The position numbers and the translations under genes are program-made. From Aplectana chamaeleonis (Eukaryota > Nematoda > Chromadorea > Rhabditida > Cosmocercidae), in assembly GCA_029168955.1 (NCBI GenBank), contig JAPDOI010000212.1, forward strand, positions 62,001 through 126,000: DNA of 64,000 nucleotides, in the 5' to 3' direction. The stretch's first letter is position 1. Each line of letters starts with the position of its first letter. Positions 1 to 12,100 of this stretch are shown here, piece by piece. Below the pieces are notes generated by a model that worked only from the letters and a program-made list of their open reading frames with translations, had not been told where the DNA came from and did no database searches.

Positions 1-478
1 GCATACGCGCGCACACGCGCGCGATCAAATGGAAAAAAATTCACTTCGGAACAGAAAAAAAATTCCAAATTTCAAATATAGCTTTCCCTAGCGCAGTTAC
101 CCACAATGAAATAAATTTGTACATTAAACTGTGAGAATTAAGTTGCTCCCTGATTCAGACCCATTGCAACTTTTTTACAATATGGAAGAATGCGTCAACC
201 CTGCTTATCGCAAAATGGCAGCCCTTTCTGCTTCCCAGTACAAATACTGTTTACGACCTATCATGGAACCTCGCCCTTTCCCATTCAACAAGACCATTTC
301 TAGCGAGCACTAACTATATTAACGTCCTGTTTTGAAGCCTCAAACTCGATGAAATAGCTACCTGGATACAAAGCCTTCAGTAAGCCAGGATTTCCTTAAA
401 GATAAAAATTTTACAAGCCTGTGAGATTTGAAATATTCAAATTTTGGCCGGACTCGGATTTTAGCTTACTTCGACGAT
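1..478. other. Intergenic, no gene seen
   Basis: Begins with an alternating CG/CA stretch (1-25). AT-rich remainder. The only open frame (131-313) lacks codon or splice support. Confidence 0.6.
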
Positions 479-915
479 ATACTCTGTCCAAAACGAGATG
501 ACAAGCGAAGAGTCCAAAGAAGCAGCGCTTTCTCTTCCTCTCAGACAATTTTGGATTACGGTAAGCCGACGCGCACGCAAGTCACGCAGCACGTCTTACC
601 TTAATTCAAAAACAGAATTCAACAAGTTCTTCACGTTCTCATTTCTTTTTTTTTTCAAAAAATAGTTTATTAATCTTTTGCGTTCTTTTCGCTCAAAATG
701 CTCGTCATACTCACTCTCGATGCAGATGCTTTTCTTTACGTGGCAGTGAAAGTGTTTCAGAACGTGAGAACGTGAAAAAGTAGTGGAATTCTGTTTTTGA
801 ATTACGGAAAGATATGCTGCGTGATTTACGTACTCGACGTCTTACCATAATCCAGAAATGTCAGGGACGCCGAGGGAGAGCTGCTTCTTTGAACTCTTCG
901 TTTGGGAAAGGGTAT
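479..915. repeat. Foldback element, about 130-bp arms
   Basis: 479-618 and 786-915 are inverted copies. Shared words include TTCAAAAACAGAATTC, GAAGAGT and CAAAGAAGCAGC. The right arm ends where the next MITE begins. Confidence 0.75.
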
Positions 916-1198
916 ACTGTGCTTCTCTGGGCCGAATTCCGGTCCGCAATTGCGTCTTGACACGCTTTGCGGCCGCGCGCATACGAGTCGGAAGAGTTTC
1001 CAGCGCAGCAGTCGCCGACCTGTTGACTCTAGGTGGGTTTTAGAAACCAAAAAGTGAACAAAATTGAAGAAAACCGTATAAAAAAGCCATATCGAGCCGG
1101 TTTTAGCGCTGGAAACTCGACTGACTCGAACGCGTAAGGCCGCAAAGCGTGTCGAGACGCAATTGCGGACCGGAATTTGGCCCAGATAAGCACAGTAT
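915..1198. repeat. TA-flanked MITE, ACTGTGCTT family, copy 1
   Basis: A 280-bp hairpin with about 110-bp inverted ends starting TACTGTGCTT and ending AAGCACAGTA. It contains GACACGCTTTGCGGCCGC. Copies at 18973-19255 and 55567-55846. Confidence 0.88.
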
Positions 1199-2209
1199 AA
1201 GGATTGGAAATAATACCGGAGTTGAGCAATTTCGTAAACCAGGTTTTCACTTTGCGCGTTCAAAAAAAATGAAAAGAATAGCGGAAATTACCGTTTGGGG
1301 TTCAGAAAGTGGAGTTAGCTCCATTTTGTGTAGGGGAGCGCATTTACAAATTCCGCTGGGGGATCCATTCGAGAACTTGATTTTTTTTTATTCGACGGAA
1401 CATGGGACTAAAGCAGAATTTTGGACTAATTCCCCTTCAGCTTGAGGATTATTCGTAACTGATAAGGTTTTCTGACTGATAATCCACTCAGCCAGTCAAA
1501 TTAATGGATTTTTCAAAAATTCATACTCGAATTTCAAATAACGATACTGTTCACAAAAATAAGAACGAAAAAATATGTGGTTGACCGCGTTATATTCAGA
1601 AAATTCGAAACATTTTCCAAATCTTCATCGGAGTCGTATGGAAAGATTTTTTTCGAGAATACCTACTCAACCGAGAAGAAAATGAAAACCAGGAAGCCTG
1701 TAAAATTTCATTTGTTCTACGTTTGCAAGAGACCCCATTCGACCGAAACAATCGATCTCTAGAAATTGTGAAATGTCATCTCTGAACTCTTTCGGGGTTT
1801 TTAGATGATGTGAAAAAAAAACTTATCCAAAACTCCTCAAACCCGCAATTTGAATAAATAATTGGTTTTAATGGCGAAAATGGTCTGGGGCAAAAGTAGC
1901 TTTACCCCCACTCCTGTATTTTCCCACTAGGATCTTTCAACCCTCGAGGACGGCTTATTGGCCGACGGAGGGCAGGAGGTGTGGCTAGCTCCGCCCCCGC
2001 CCATTTGCTCCATGAATTCAATCTCAGTTGATTCAATTTTTTAGTCGGAAATAAGAAATGGACTAGCGACCATGTCCACATTTACAAACACAATTATTAA
2101 TAGATTTATTAAACAATGTCTTCCTTGAGATACCAAATCAACAAAGGCAAGTCAACAAACACCACGATGGAGAACTCGGATCGAAACAAAAAAAAAATGG
2201 AATATCATA
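1199..2209. other. Intergenic, nothing assigned
   Basis: AT-rich with frequent TTCGAAA words and no supported exon. It lies downstream of dnj-20 and may include part of its 3' UTR. Confidence 0.5.
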
Positions 2210-2411
2210 TACAGTTAAGTCCGTGGCGTGCTTTCTCAAAAACATCCAAATCTCACCAGCGGCTGACGCGGGCAGTTTAAATCTCACCGGCGGCTGGCGG
2301 TATGGTAAGCTAATCAGCTGCACTCTTCCCTCGGCATGAATCGAATCGCGACCGCCGCGGGTGAAATTTGAATGTTCTTTCTTGAGGAAGCAAACCACAG
2401 ACCTAACTATA
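2210..2411. repeat. TA-flanked MITE, CAGTTAGT family, copy 1
   Basis: About 200 bp. The ends start TACAGTTAAGTCC and carry GCTTTCTC and CAAATCTCACC. A similar inverted end closes at 2411. Copies at 4664-4849 and 26010-26160. Confidence 0.82.
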
Positions 2412-3124
2412 TCTTCCGTTAAAAACACCCATTTGAACTTTTCCAGTTTCACTAGTCACGCTGTCGCAATTAGCCGATTTTTTTTCAAAAAGAAATCTTT
2501 TCTAGCTATTTTTTCCTCTTTTGGGGGAACAAAATGACAAAAATAGTGTGACTAGTGAAACTTGCTGCATGCACTACTATAACTAGGAATCTCAAAAATA
2601 CTGAAAAACAACTCTACTGAATCACAGGCAAACGTGTGAGGAAGGGTATGGACATGGAGAAACAATATATTAGAGCAATTGCCACTAGACAGAGGGGACC
2701 CGCTATCTTAAACAACAAAATCCATTAGTATTGGGGGCTTTGGTTTAGAGAGCCAACTATGATGTGAAGTCGCGATATCCCTGCTGGCTGTAGGCCGACT
2801 ACACGAAATAGGAGGGGGCTAGGGCTAGTTTGGCAGAAGACGCGACGCGCACAGCGCTCCAGAGGCCTGATAAGCGCAACGGCTTGCCGCCGCCCGCGTC
2901 GCGTCTATCCAAATCCATGATAGTCCTAAGCCCCTCGCTTTCCGTGTACTCGGTCACCAAGCCGTCGTAGCAGAGCCTCTAAACCAGTGCGAGCGTTAGA
3001 TATACAACTGTCACATAGTCGACGACTCAGCCAGTCTTTTCCTAGTGAAACAGTATAGGAATGTCACTATCACCGATTACGGAAGAAATTCCTACAGAAA
3101 CAGTGAACAACAAATCTGAAAGCT

Positions 3125-6100
3125 CTAATACCCTTGGAGACCATTGTACACCTTCGGCTTGACGTCATCCTGCTTCAACAACTCCGAGACAACCTTCCTC
3201 TGCTCTTCAGTCAACTCAACTCGTGGAAACTCAACATCAAATGTGACGTACAGGACGCCTCTCTCATTATTATTAGTCAAATTTGGCATTCCTTCGTCCT
3301 TCTTCCGCAATCGAGCACCCGGCCATGTCACCTGAAAGCACAACAATCAGCTTTCCTAGAAAATTGGCTTCTGCACGTTCAGAGAAAACTGGAATCCATT
3401 CCATGGCAGATATAGAAACTCACCTAGAAAAGCGCTAGCGAACCCGAAAATCCTTGAGAAATGGAAATAACAAATAGGTTACGAGGCTTTAAGGTGAAAA
3501 ACTACATACGACAAACCTTCTCACGCTCGATGGGCACCTTGTGTCCGTCCAAGTGGTCAATTTCCATCTTGAAACCATTCAAAGCGTCTTGAAGTGAAAT
3601 AGTCACATTCGTGTACAGATCGTCACCCTTCCGTTCAAATCTGAAATTCCAATGGATTAGAGAGTGTTATTTCAAAATCGTACCAAGCGGCTATGGAATT
3701 CTTCATAAAATACTAATTTCGATAGGAATCGCATATTTTCAAAGTTCGGAACCTGAAGCAAGAATGTGCGGAATTTATGTCCTAAAGCCACAGCTCAACT
3801 TCAGAGATAGTATTTAATATCACAATCCGGCTGCGGGTAAAGCAAGCTTTTCAAGCGCTGAATCCCAACTTGCTCAAATAGACGAGAAAAGTTCGAGCAG
3901 CCATTCGCTCAGCCCCCAAAAAAGCCAAGCCCTCCGGCCACTTCCTAATTTTCGGTTTTAATAGAAACAAAACGAGCAAAAGATTTTAATAAAAATCTAT
4001 ATTCTTCCAATCATTATCGGACTAGCTTTATATTTTAGTCTGCTCCATTGCGATGGCTGCGAAAAAAAGAGGTCCGAGACAACTCGTAAACGGAAATTTC
4101 GCCGTTCGAATACATAACCCTTGAAGGGCATGATTCCGTTCGTAGTGGGTTCTACGCGATTCTGGAGACAACACTGTGATCAGGGCGAAATTGTCTTCAA
4201 GGCAAGCGAAGACCTCGAAAACGATTCTGAGGTTCGACTGAGCCTTTCATTTCGAAATTCGGAGAATGGAACGACCATATCAATCGCGGAAATCGCAAAG
4301 CCAAAAACATTCGTAAAATCGAGAAAACTGCAATCTTGTAGGCAATTCTCCTTTTATTCCGTATTTCGAAACAATTTTCGGAAATCAAAATTGGAACGTC
4401 AAAACCCATAGTAGATCGAAAAGTCGAAAACATGAAAAATTGTATTCCTGTGTGTATCCCCTAATTTCCTTCGCAGTTTTTAGTTGTTTTTTTTTTCGAA
4501 ATCGGATCCAAAAAACAATTGGAAACCGGAGAAATACCAATGTTGCAGGCATTTCTGATTTGATTCGGCGTTTCAACGCGCTTTCCAAAAAATCAAAAAT
4601 CGGGTGGATCTAAAATCATCTGAAATCGAAAAGTCTGAATTTCGCTCGTTCCTGGATTGTAGGTACAGTTAGTTCCATGGCTTGCTTCCTAACAAAAAAA
4701 AACATCTAAACCTCACCCCCGGCTGGCGGCATCGTGAGCTGATAAGCTGCGCTTTTCATCGACCTGAATCAATTAGCGAGCCGGCGCACGCGACTGCCGC
4801 GGGTGAGATTTAGATGATTTTTCTTACGGAAGCAAGCCAACTAACTATAAAAACTAACCTAACCATAAATCCTAGCGTAGAGGGTGATTTCAAGATCAAT
4901 TTACACACAGAAAGCTGATGGTGACACAACTCTCTGAATATGCTCGGATTCGGTTTTCCTTAAAGAAGGTGCTAGACTAGAAGCAACGCTTGTTACTAAA
5001 AGATTGTGTATAGCGATTGGAATGAGAAACAGGATCAGGCAAATCGCTATCCCGCAAATCGGAAAACCCACGCCCATCCCCCTCCCCTTGGCGACCGAAA
5101 TTTCAAAAATGTCGCAAGTTTTTATTCCCCCACAGGGTTTTTTCGCCACTTTGAGAGTTGAAATTAAAGAAACGAAAACTAATGTTTTGTGACTTTTCAA
5201 ATATTTTTTTCTAGTAAACACTTCGCTTCTTGCTAAAGAGCCTCGGAAAGCTTCAACCACTTCTAATGAAAACATACCCCGAAAATCTTCCTTTTCAGTC
5301 CAACACTTTCCCACCCCGCCATGCCTCTCACTGTAGTCCCGCAGGGCACTAACCGCTTGACCCTGATGAGAAGTTAACCAGAAATAGCATGATACGGGAA
5401 TTTACAGGATCCAAATTTCCAAAAAAAAATAAATCACTTGAAAGCCTACAACTTTACCTCGGATGTTTCTCAACATTAATGCGGACTTTCAGGTCGCCTG
5501 GATCTCCCTCAATATGAGGTTCTCCCTCGCCGGAAAACACCTGTTCATGACCATCATTTGAACCAACCTCTACTTCAATCTGAAAATATTTCAGTTCTCA
5601 AATACTCTTTTTTTCTCAAAGCTGGAGTAAAAAAGTCTCACCTCAAGAGTCCGTGACTCTTGCACAAGTTTCACATTGGGGCACTCATCGCACACTTGAA
5701 CCTGAAACGTTTAGGATTCAAGTCTCTGAATACCATGCACTGAAAAAATAGAATAATGTATTTATGACAGCCAGTTACCAAAAAAAAAAACGAGATTGGT
5801 TACAAAAGTGTCAAGCAACCCTACCGAATTTTTAGGAAAGCAAAACTTTTCACTTTTTTGGGATCAATACTAAACTCCCCGCAATATAAACGAACCCCGA
5901 GGAGGGTTTTTGGTTTTAGAAAAAACCTAGATGAGAATGAAGACGCATTCTCGACTAAAACAGAAGAATGAAGGCCGCACTCCCGATCGGCCTGGAAGGC
6001 AGGGGGAGCACACTCCCGACCGACCTAGAAGAGGATGGAGGCGCTCTCCTGTCCGACACGGAAAACACGGAGACGAACTCCACGCACCGCTTAACACGAC

Positions 6101-9100
6101 GTAAAAGGCAGTGTTCAAGATAAATCTTGTTTCCCAGTTGTCTGTACGAAACACGGTTTGAAACTAGTTGGGGGGCACTCAAGATTCAAACTGAGAAATG
6201 AAAGTCTTTTCCACGGCAACACGTATTAGAAACGCGTTAATCGTGTTAAAAACGTGTTAAACGTGTCGTATCACGTGCTTGAAACATGTTAAAAGGTTTG
6301 ATATCAATAATTTCATTATAAACCTTGGACGCCCTCTCCCAACTAGTTTCATACCTGAAACACTATGCTGACAGACGCTGGAGGGCATAGGGTTGAAGAA
6401 AGCAGCGAAAACTAGCAAGAAATCGACAAAAACGGCCGCGAAGTGACACTTTCGTTAGCCCAGTGCGCCTGCTTATCCCGCCCCGCCCCCGTTCTGACAA
6501 GCTTGTGGCGCTGCGGACGTTTTCGGTGACGAATTTCCAAGCGACTCCGCCACGTCCGGCCTGATCAATTAGCGCACATTTCGCCATTGGCGCGCGCTTG
6601 CGGAAACTGGCAGGGCGTCCGCACCGTAGACCTGTAGGTACGTAAGAAACCGCTATTTTAGCTTATTCTGAGTTTTTCTTCGCTGTTTCCTCACTATTCG
6701 ATACCCCACGGCCAAACCCCATTTTTTGAGTCGAACTTGAACATGATATTCACCGTGAACACTGCCTTTAGGACTGACCTGATTTCACAAGCTGCTTTAC
6801 ATGGTCAGAAAGAAACACTTCCAGTAGCTTTCTTTTGCGGAAATTACCAAAAACTTTCGCTGGACAGCAGACCAACCGCAAGCGACCGTAGTTACAAATA
6901 CAGAACTGTCCATTGTTCACGCATCAGAATCCTTTAGTGAGCCTATTTCTTTATGGCCGCGATTGGCCAGCGAAAATTATGCAAATTCCACGGATTTATT
7001 GTGAGATAAAGAAGAAAAAGAATTCGAAATGATCCATCACAAAAATAGATGAAAAAGATACCGACATTAAACATGGGACCAAAATACCATCAATGGTAAG
7101 CTGCATGGAAAACAAAGGATGCCAATTTTTTTTGAAGTGGAACTCAATCCCATTGTGAAATCTTTGAAAAAAAAAAGAATCACGGCGGTGAAAACGCAGC
7201 AACTTCAAAATGAATTTAGTTAGCAGTGTAGAACAGCTGTTGAATTTTGAGTACTCTTATTTTTCCAACGGCAACGTGCGTGGACGGACAACGTATCGAA
7301 CAGGTGGATGATTTCTGTTAATTGAGCTCTGTTTGTTGAAGAACGATGGTAGTTATGCAGCGGATATTCGACAACGATGTGCGAAAGCTACGTATGCATT
7401 CAATTCTCTAACCAAGTGTTTGTGATCTACCCCCCCATCAAGAGGAAGTCAAGTCGCGCATCTACCTATCCGCTATTCGCCCTATCATGATGCACGGATC
7501 GGAGACGTGGGCAGCACCGAAGACGCAGATGGAAAGGTTGGATTGCACGGGCAGGAAGCTTTTTAGGCGTTTGCTTGGATATCTCTGGCCGCGTGTATGT
7601 CATAACGAAGACCTTAACAAGGAAATCGACGCAGTACATCAACGCTTGACACGAGGGAGGTGCCAGCATCTCCCAACGCCATCTCAAGCAGCAATGGAAA
7701 GTCGACTTCGACTGCTCGGGCATATACTAAAAAGAACGCCGGATCGTCTCGTACAACATGCTCTAAGAATGCTTCCAAATCCTGTCTGGAAACGGCGTAG
7801 GCGAAATTTCTCGACGGATGTGGTTACATGGAATTTAAAGTCACTCGGCTTCGAAAGACAGTTCAGGCGCGATATTTTATTTTGCAGGAAATGGAACAGT
7901 GACAGTTGGATTGAATGTGGTCAAATTGTGGCTGAAGACCGTGAAAATGGACCCGGCTGACTACTAGGACGGCACAACTCGGCGAAGATGCGGAATAACC
8001 GCGTCAGGCGGAAGGCAGACGATTAATTCAAGTAAATCAAGTCCTACTTCTGATCTGATGGCTAGATGCGCCCTGACGGAAAACGGAAATGGCGAAAGTA
8101 CCATGTTCAGGGGATGCTATTAGGTTTATGCAAAAGTTTCCGGACTTCTCACGACTCCGAATAAAAAGCATTTATTTAAAAAAAAAACAAGGCTAACCCA
8201 ACATAATAATTTCCATCACATTCAAGGATCCTTCGCCATCGATTGGGCAGATCATGAATTCTCGACGCGTAGAACTCTGGCTCTTTCGAGTCGAAGGCTA
8301 TTTTGACTTCGTCATCGTGAGTGAACTGCTTTCCATTCAGGAAGTGCTGCATCGAGCGGAACAGACGGTAGTCGAAAGGGGCAAGATCTGGTCTATATCG
8401 AGAGTGAGGAAGAATCTCCCAGCCCAAGTCCAACAGTTTCTGTTCGCCTTCTTCCCGACAATGCTCAGTCACATGTGTCTCGCAGAACCCAACAGAAACT
8501 GCTGGACCCGAGCTGGGAAGTTCTTCCTCACCCTACGTATAGCCCAGATATCGCCCCTTCCGACTACCATCTGTTCCGCTCGATACAGCACTTCCTGTAC
8601 GGAAATTAGTTCACTAACAATGACGAAGTCAAAATGGTCTTAGAAGAATACTTCGACTCGAGACAGCTAGAGGTCTTCGCGTTCAGGAATTCATGATCTG
8701 CTGAATCGGTGGCGAAGGATCCTAGAATAAGATGGAAAATATTTTGCTGGAAGAGCCGTTTGTTTTTGAAATAAATGTTTTTTATTCAAAGTCGCAAAAA
8801 GTCCGGAAACTTTTGCATCAACCTAATCGATACCCGAGACCTGATGTCCCTAGATGTAGATGCCCCTAACTAAGCCAACTTGTGGAACAAAGGAAACTAA
8901 AATCGAATTTGATCACCTATGCGGGTCGGCCGCATACGGCGCAGTGGCGAAAAATGGGCCGCTGTCGTCCACACGGTCATGTGATCGATCCTCACCGAAG
9001 ACTGAAAAAGCCTGCTATTCCTCGGTGCCGGTGACTTGGTTACAGACTTCTCTGGAGGGACGAGAGCACTGACTTGAGCATCGGCTGGTCCCGCAAGTCG

Positions 9101-12100
9101 CACACATTCAAAAGCTTCTACGATTGTAAATGGAAGACGAATGCGTGGCCCATTCCCAGAAGGATTGAATTTTATCCATTGAGCAGACAAGCTCTCCAAG
9201 TATCAAAAAGTCGCCAACCTGGTACATCTGAAATCGTCCCATGCCCATTTGCTCCGTTCGCATCTCGAGTCTGCAGTTACACTTCCTAGTTCCCGATGTC
9301 TGCTTGTACACTGCCTTTTTCCTCTTCACTTCCACAAAGTGACCTACGTAAACCTCTTCCAATGAAACGAACAAATCTATGACGACATCAGCGCCCTAAA
9401 AGAAGACTTGAATAGAATAGGACTATAAGAACAAAATACAAGAATGTTCATACACGAACCCTTGGCCTCTCGTCTTCACCACCATTATCATGACCTCCCC
9501 CGAAGAAATCACCGAAGAACGAGGAGAACGGATCGTGTCCGCCTCCTCCACCCATCATCTTCTTCACGCCTTCTTCTCCATGTCGGTCATACGCGGCTCG
9601 CTTTTCTTTATCCGAAAGCACCTACGGAGGGAACGATAAGCTTAGAGTATGTTATTTGACATCCAAGACGCGCAAAAACAAACTTACACATTGAGCATTG
9701 AAAAATTTACCTCGTACGCAGCTCCAAGATCTTGAAATTTCTCGTGTGCCTCCTCATCATCTGCGTGCTTGTCAGGGTGTAACTCCTAAAATAAAAAAAA
9801 ACTAGTAGTGGAGAAGGCTATCAAATGTATGCGGAACTCAAAGGATATCGAGCCATGGAATCTCTCCAGGCATTCTAAAGAAGTCTGCTTCCCATGGCAC
9901 TTCAACTGCTGATTACAGATATCATAAACACTTCCATCCGGACCTGCAGTCTACCTCAAGCATGGAGGATCCGCTGCCAAAGCCAAGCAAGTCCCAAAGC
10001 ACTGCAGTGGGTTCCCGCCCTATTACCCTACAACCGCCTGCTGCTAAGTCAGCTGAAAAGTGAATCGTAAGGGACCTGGCTTAGCAAAACGAACGACAGT
10101 AGCATCAGCATGGGCTCAGGAAGCTTCATTCTACCACCAATGCTCCACTGAAGATCGTTAGCTTTGCGGTTGATGAATTCAACGCCAAAAGCCTCTGGAA
10201 ACGGTGGCCGTCGCCTTCGACATGACCAAAACATTTGACTCTGTTAACCTAGAACTGTTGTCCGACACACTGCTGAAGTCCTCGCTACTATACTGGAACA
10301 AGCTTTGGATTTCAGCGTTTACGAAAGGTCGCCGGCTAAAAAAATTACACTAGCAGCCGATGTTCCGCAGGGTGCAGTTTTGCCCCCTGCAATATTCAGC
10401 CTTTACCTCGAGTACCTCCCCGAGGCACATAAGGATATAAAGATTGCTATGTAGGCCGACGACATCACCACCATGTTCCAGGACCGCGACCTGCAGGTAG
10501 CCGCCAACAAGATCATCAACAACCTCGTCGAGCTGCAGTTCCTTCCACATCAAGGAACACAGTGCCCACACCGAATTCAAAAGTGATGATGACCGTCTGA
10601 TAGAAGCAGGATTTACTAAACCGCTCTTCCTCATTCTCGATCCTTCATTTTGGTTCCACAAAGACGCGGAACAGAAGCAAACAGTCGTCAAGGCAAAGCT
10701 CAACGTGTTGAGATCTTTGGGAGACGTATATACTAGGGCAGCAGCGGAGAGACTATTTTGGCGACTTATAGAGCAATACTTCAGCTTACTCTAGAGTATG
10801 CGGAACCCATGTGGTAACACATGGTGTCGGACAGCTTCTGAAATGTTGCAACGCATACAGAGCGCTGCTCCAAGAACTGCCACTGACTGCACAAGATGCT
10901 TCCCGATAGAACATCTTCATGCAGAGGTCCGCATGTTGCCAGTCAACGAGCAGCGTGAACCAAAGGCACAGCAGATGTTTATCAATGTTCTCAAGCGACT
11001 AGGTCATACGAGAAGAAGACTAATGAAACCCGTTAGAGCGAGATCAACAAGGACACAGTTCGCAGACGCTCCTAGAAAAACGGATGTACAGAGATGGGAA
11101 GACTCCAATCAGGGAAAGCTCCGCCTGCTGAGAGAGGAGCATACCCAGTTCGTTCAAGGTCTTGGAAATCCTATTCTGGGAGGAGCGCTGCCTCAGGTTT
11201 GCAAGTCCGAGTCTCAACTCGGCAAGCGAACCAGAGGTGTTCTCCTCGCTGCACTGTGGTTACTCTATATTGCTTATGTCCTACGTCAACAAAATCGACA
11301 GCAGCCGACCTCTCGCATGCCTAGACTGCAAAAGTCCCGGACACGACACGGCGAATTTATTCGAGTGCCCAAAGAGATCTACTACTCCAACCACAATGGA
11401 CCTTTGGACAGATCGTGTAGTGGCCGCCCGGCTCGCTAACCTATGACAAAAACCACTTCGTGGCTGCTCCAGAAGAAAAAGAAGAAATTGTAGTGCAGAC
11501 CATAAGATAGTAGAGGGAACTGTCTATGCTTACTCCTTGATCAGTACTTGAAGATGAAATAGTGCTAAGTATCCTGTTTCCGAGCGGAATTCATTACCGT
11601 TCATCGCGTGCTTTTGCGCGCGTACGCTGCGTCTCCTCTCCACACTTTCATGCTGTCTCTACCCTAGCTACGCACAAGCGAGCGAGGGAGCACAGCAAAT
11701 TTGGCTTGGAACCAGAGGATATGGGGAAGAACAGCTACTTCGAACCAGATTTAACCGGCCGTTGTCGGATGGAGGAGTTGTGAATTGTTTTGCCCAGGAA
11801 TAAGAATATGCGAAGAGCATCGTGAAAATTGTGGCCAGAATACGAAAATTTGGGAGCCCCGGTCACAATCCCGCTGGACCGTGGTGGAGGGGTCGGTTAA
11901 GGGGTCATAATGTTCTTAATTCATGAAGCAGCCCAAATACTGCACTTAACTCGAATTCTTTGTGTAAATAGTGAATGGATGCGCGGGTTAAAGAGTATGT
12001 GCGGACACTGAGGATTTAAGGGTCGGCGGAGGAGTAGAATCTTCAGACAGGTCATAGAACTGCTAGAAATTTCGTGTTTTTGCGTATTTTTTCGCCGCAA

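Noticed and set aside
131..313. 60-codon plus-strand frame near the window start
   Set aside because: No splice, trans-splice or family support. Its length is expected by chance.
8254..8643. 129-codon plus-strand frame
   Set aside because: Antisense of the left mariner arm running into the right arm in the wrong register.
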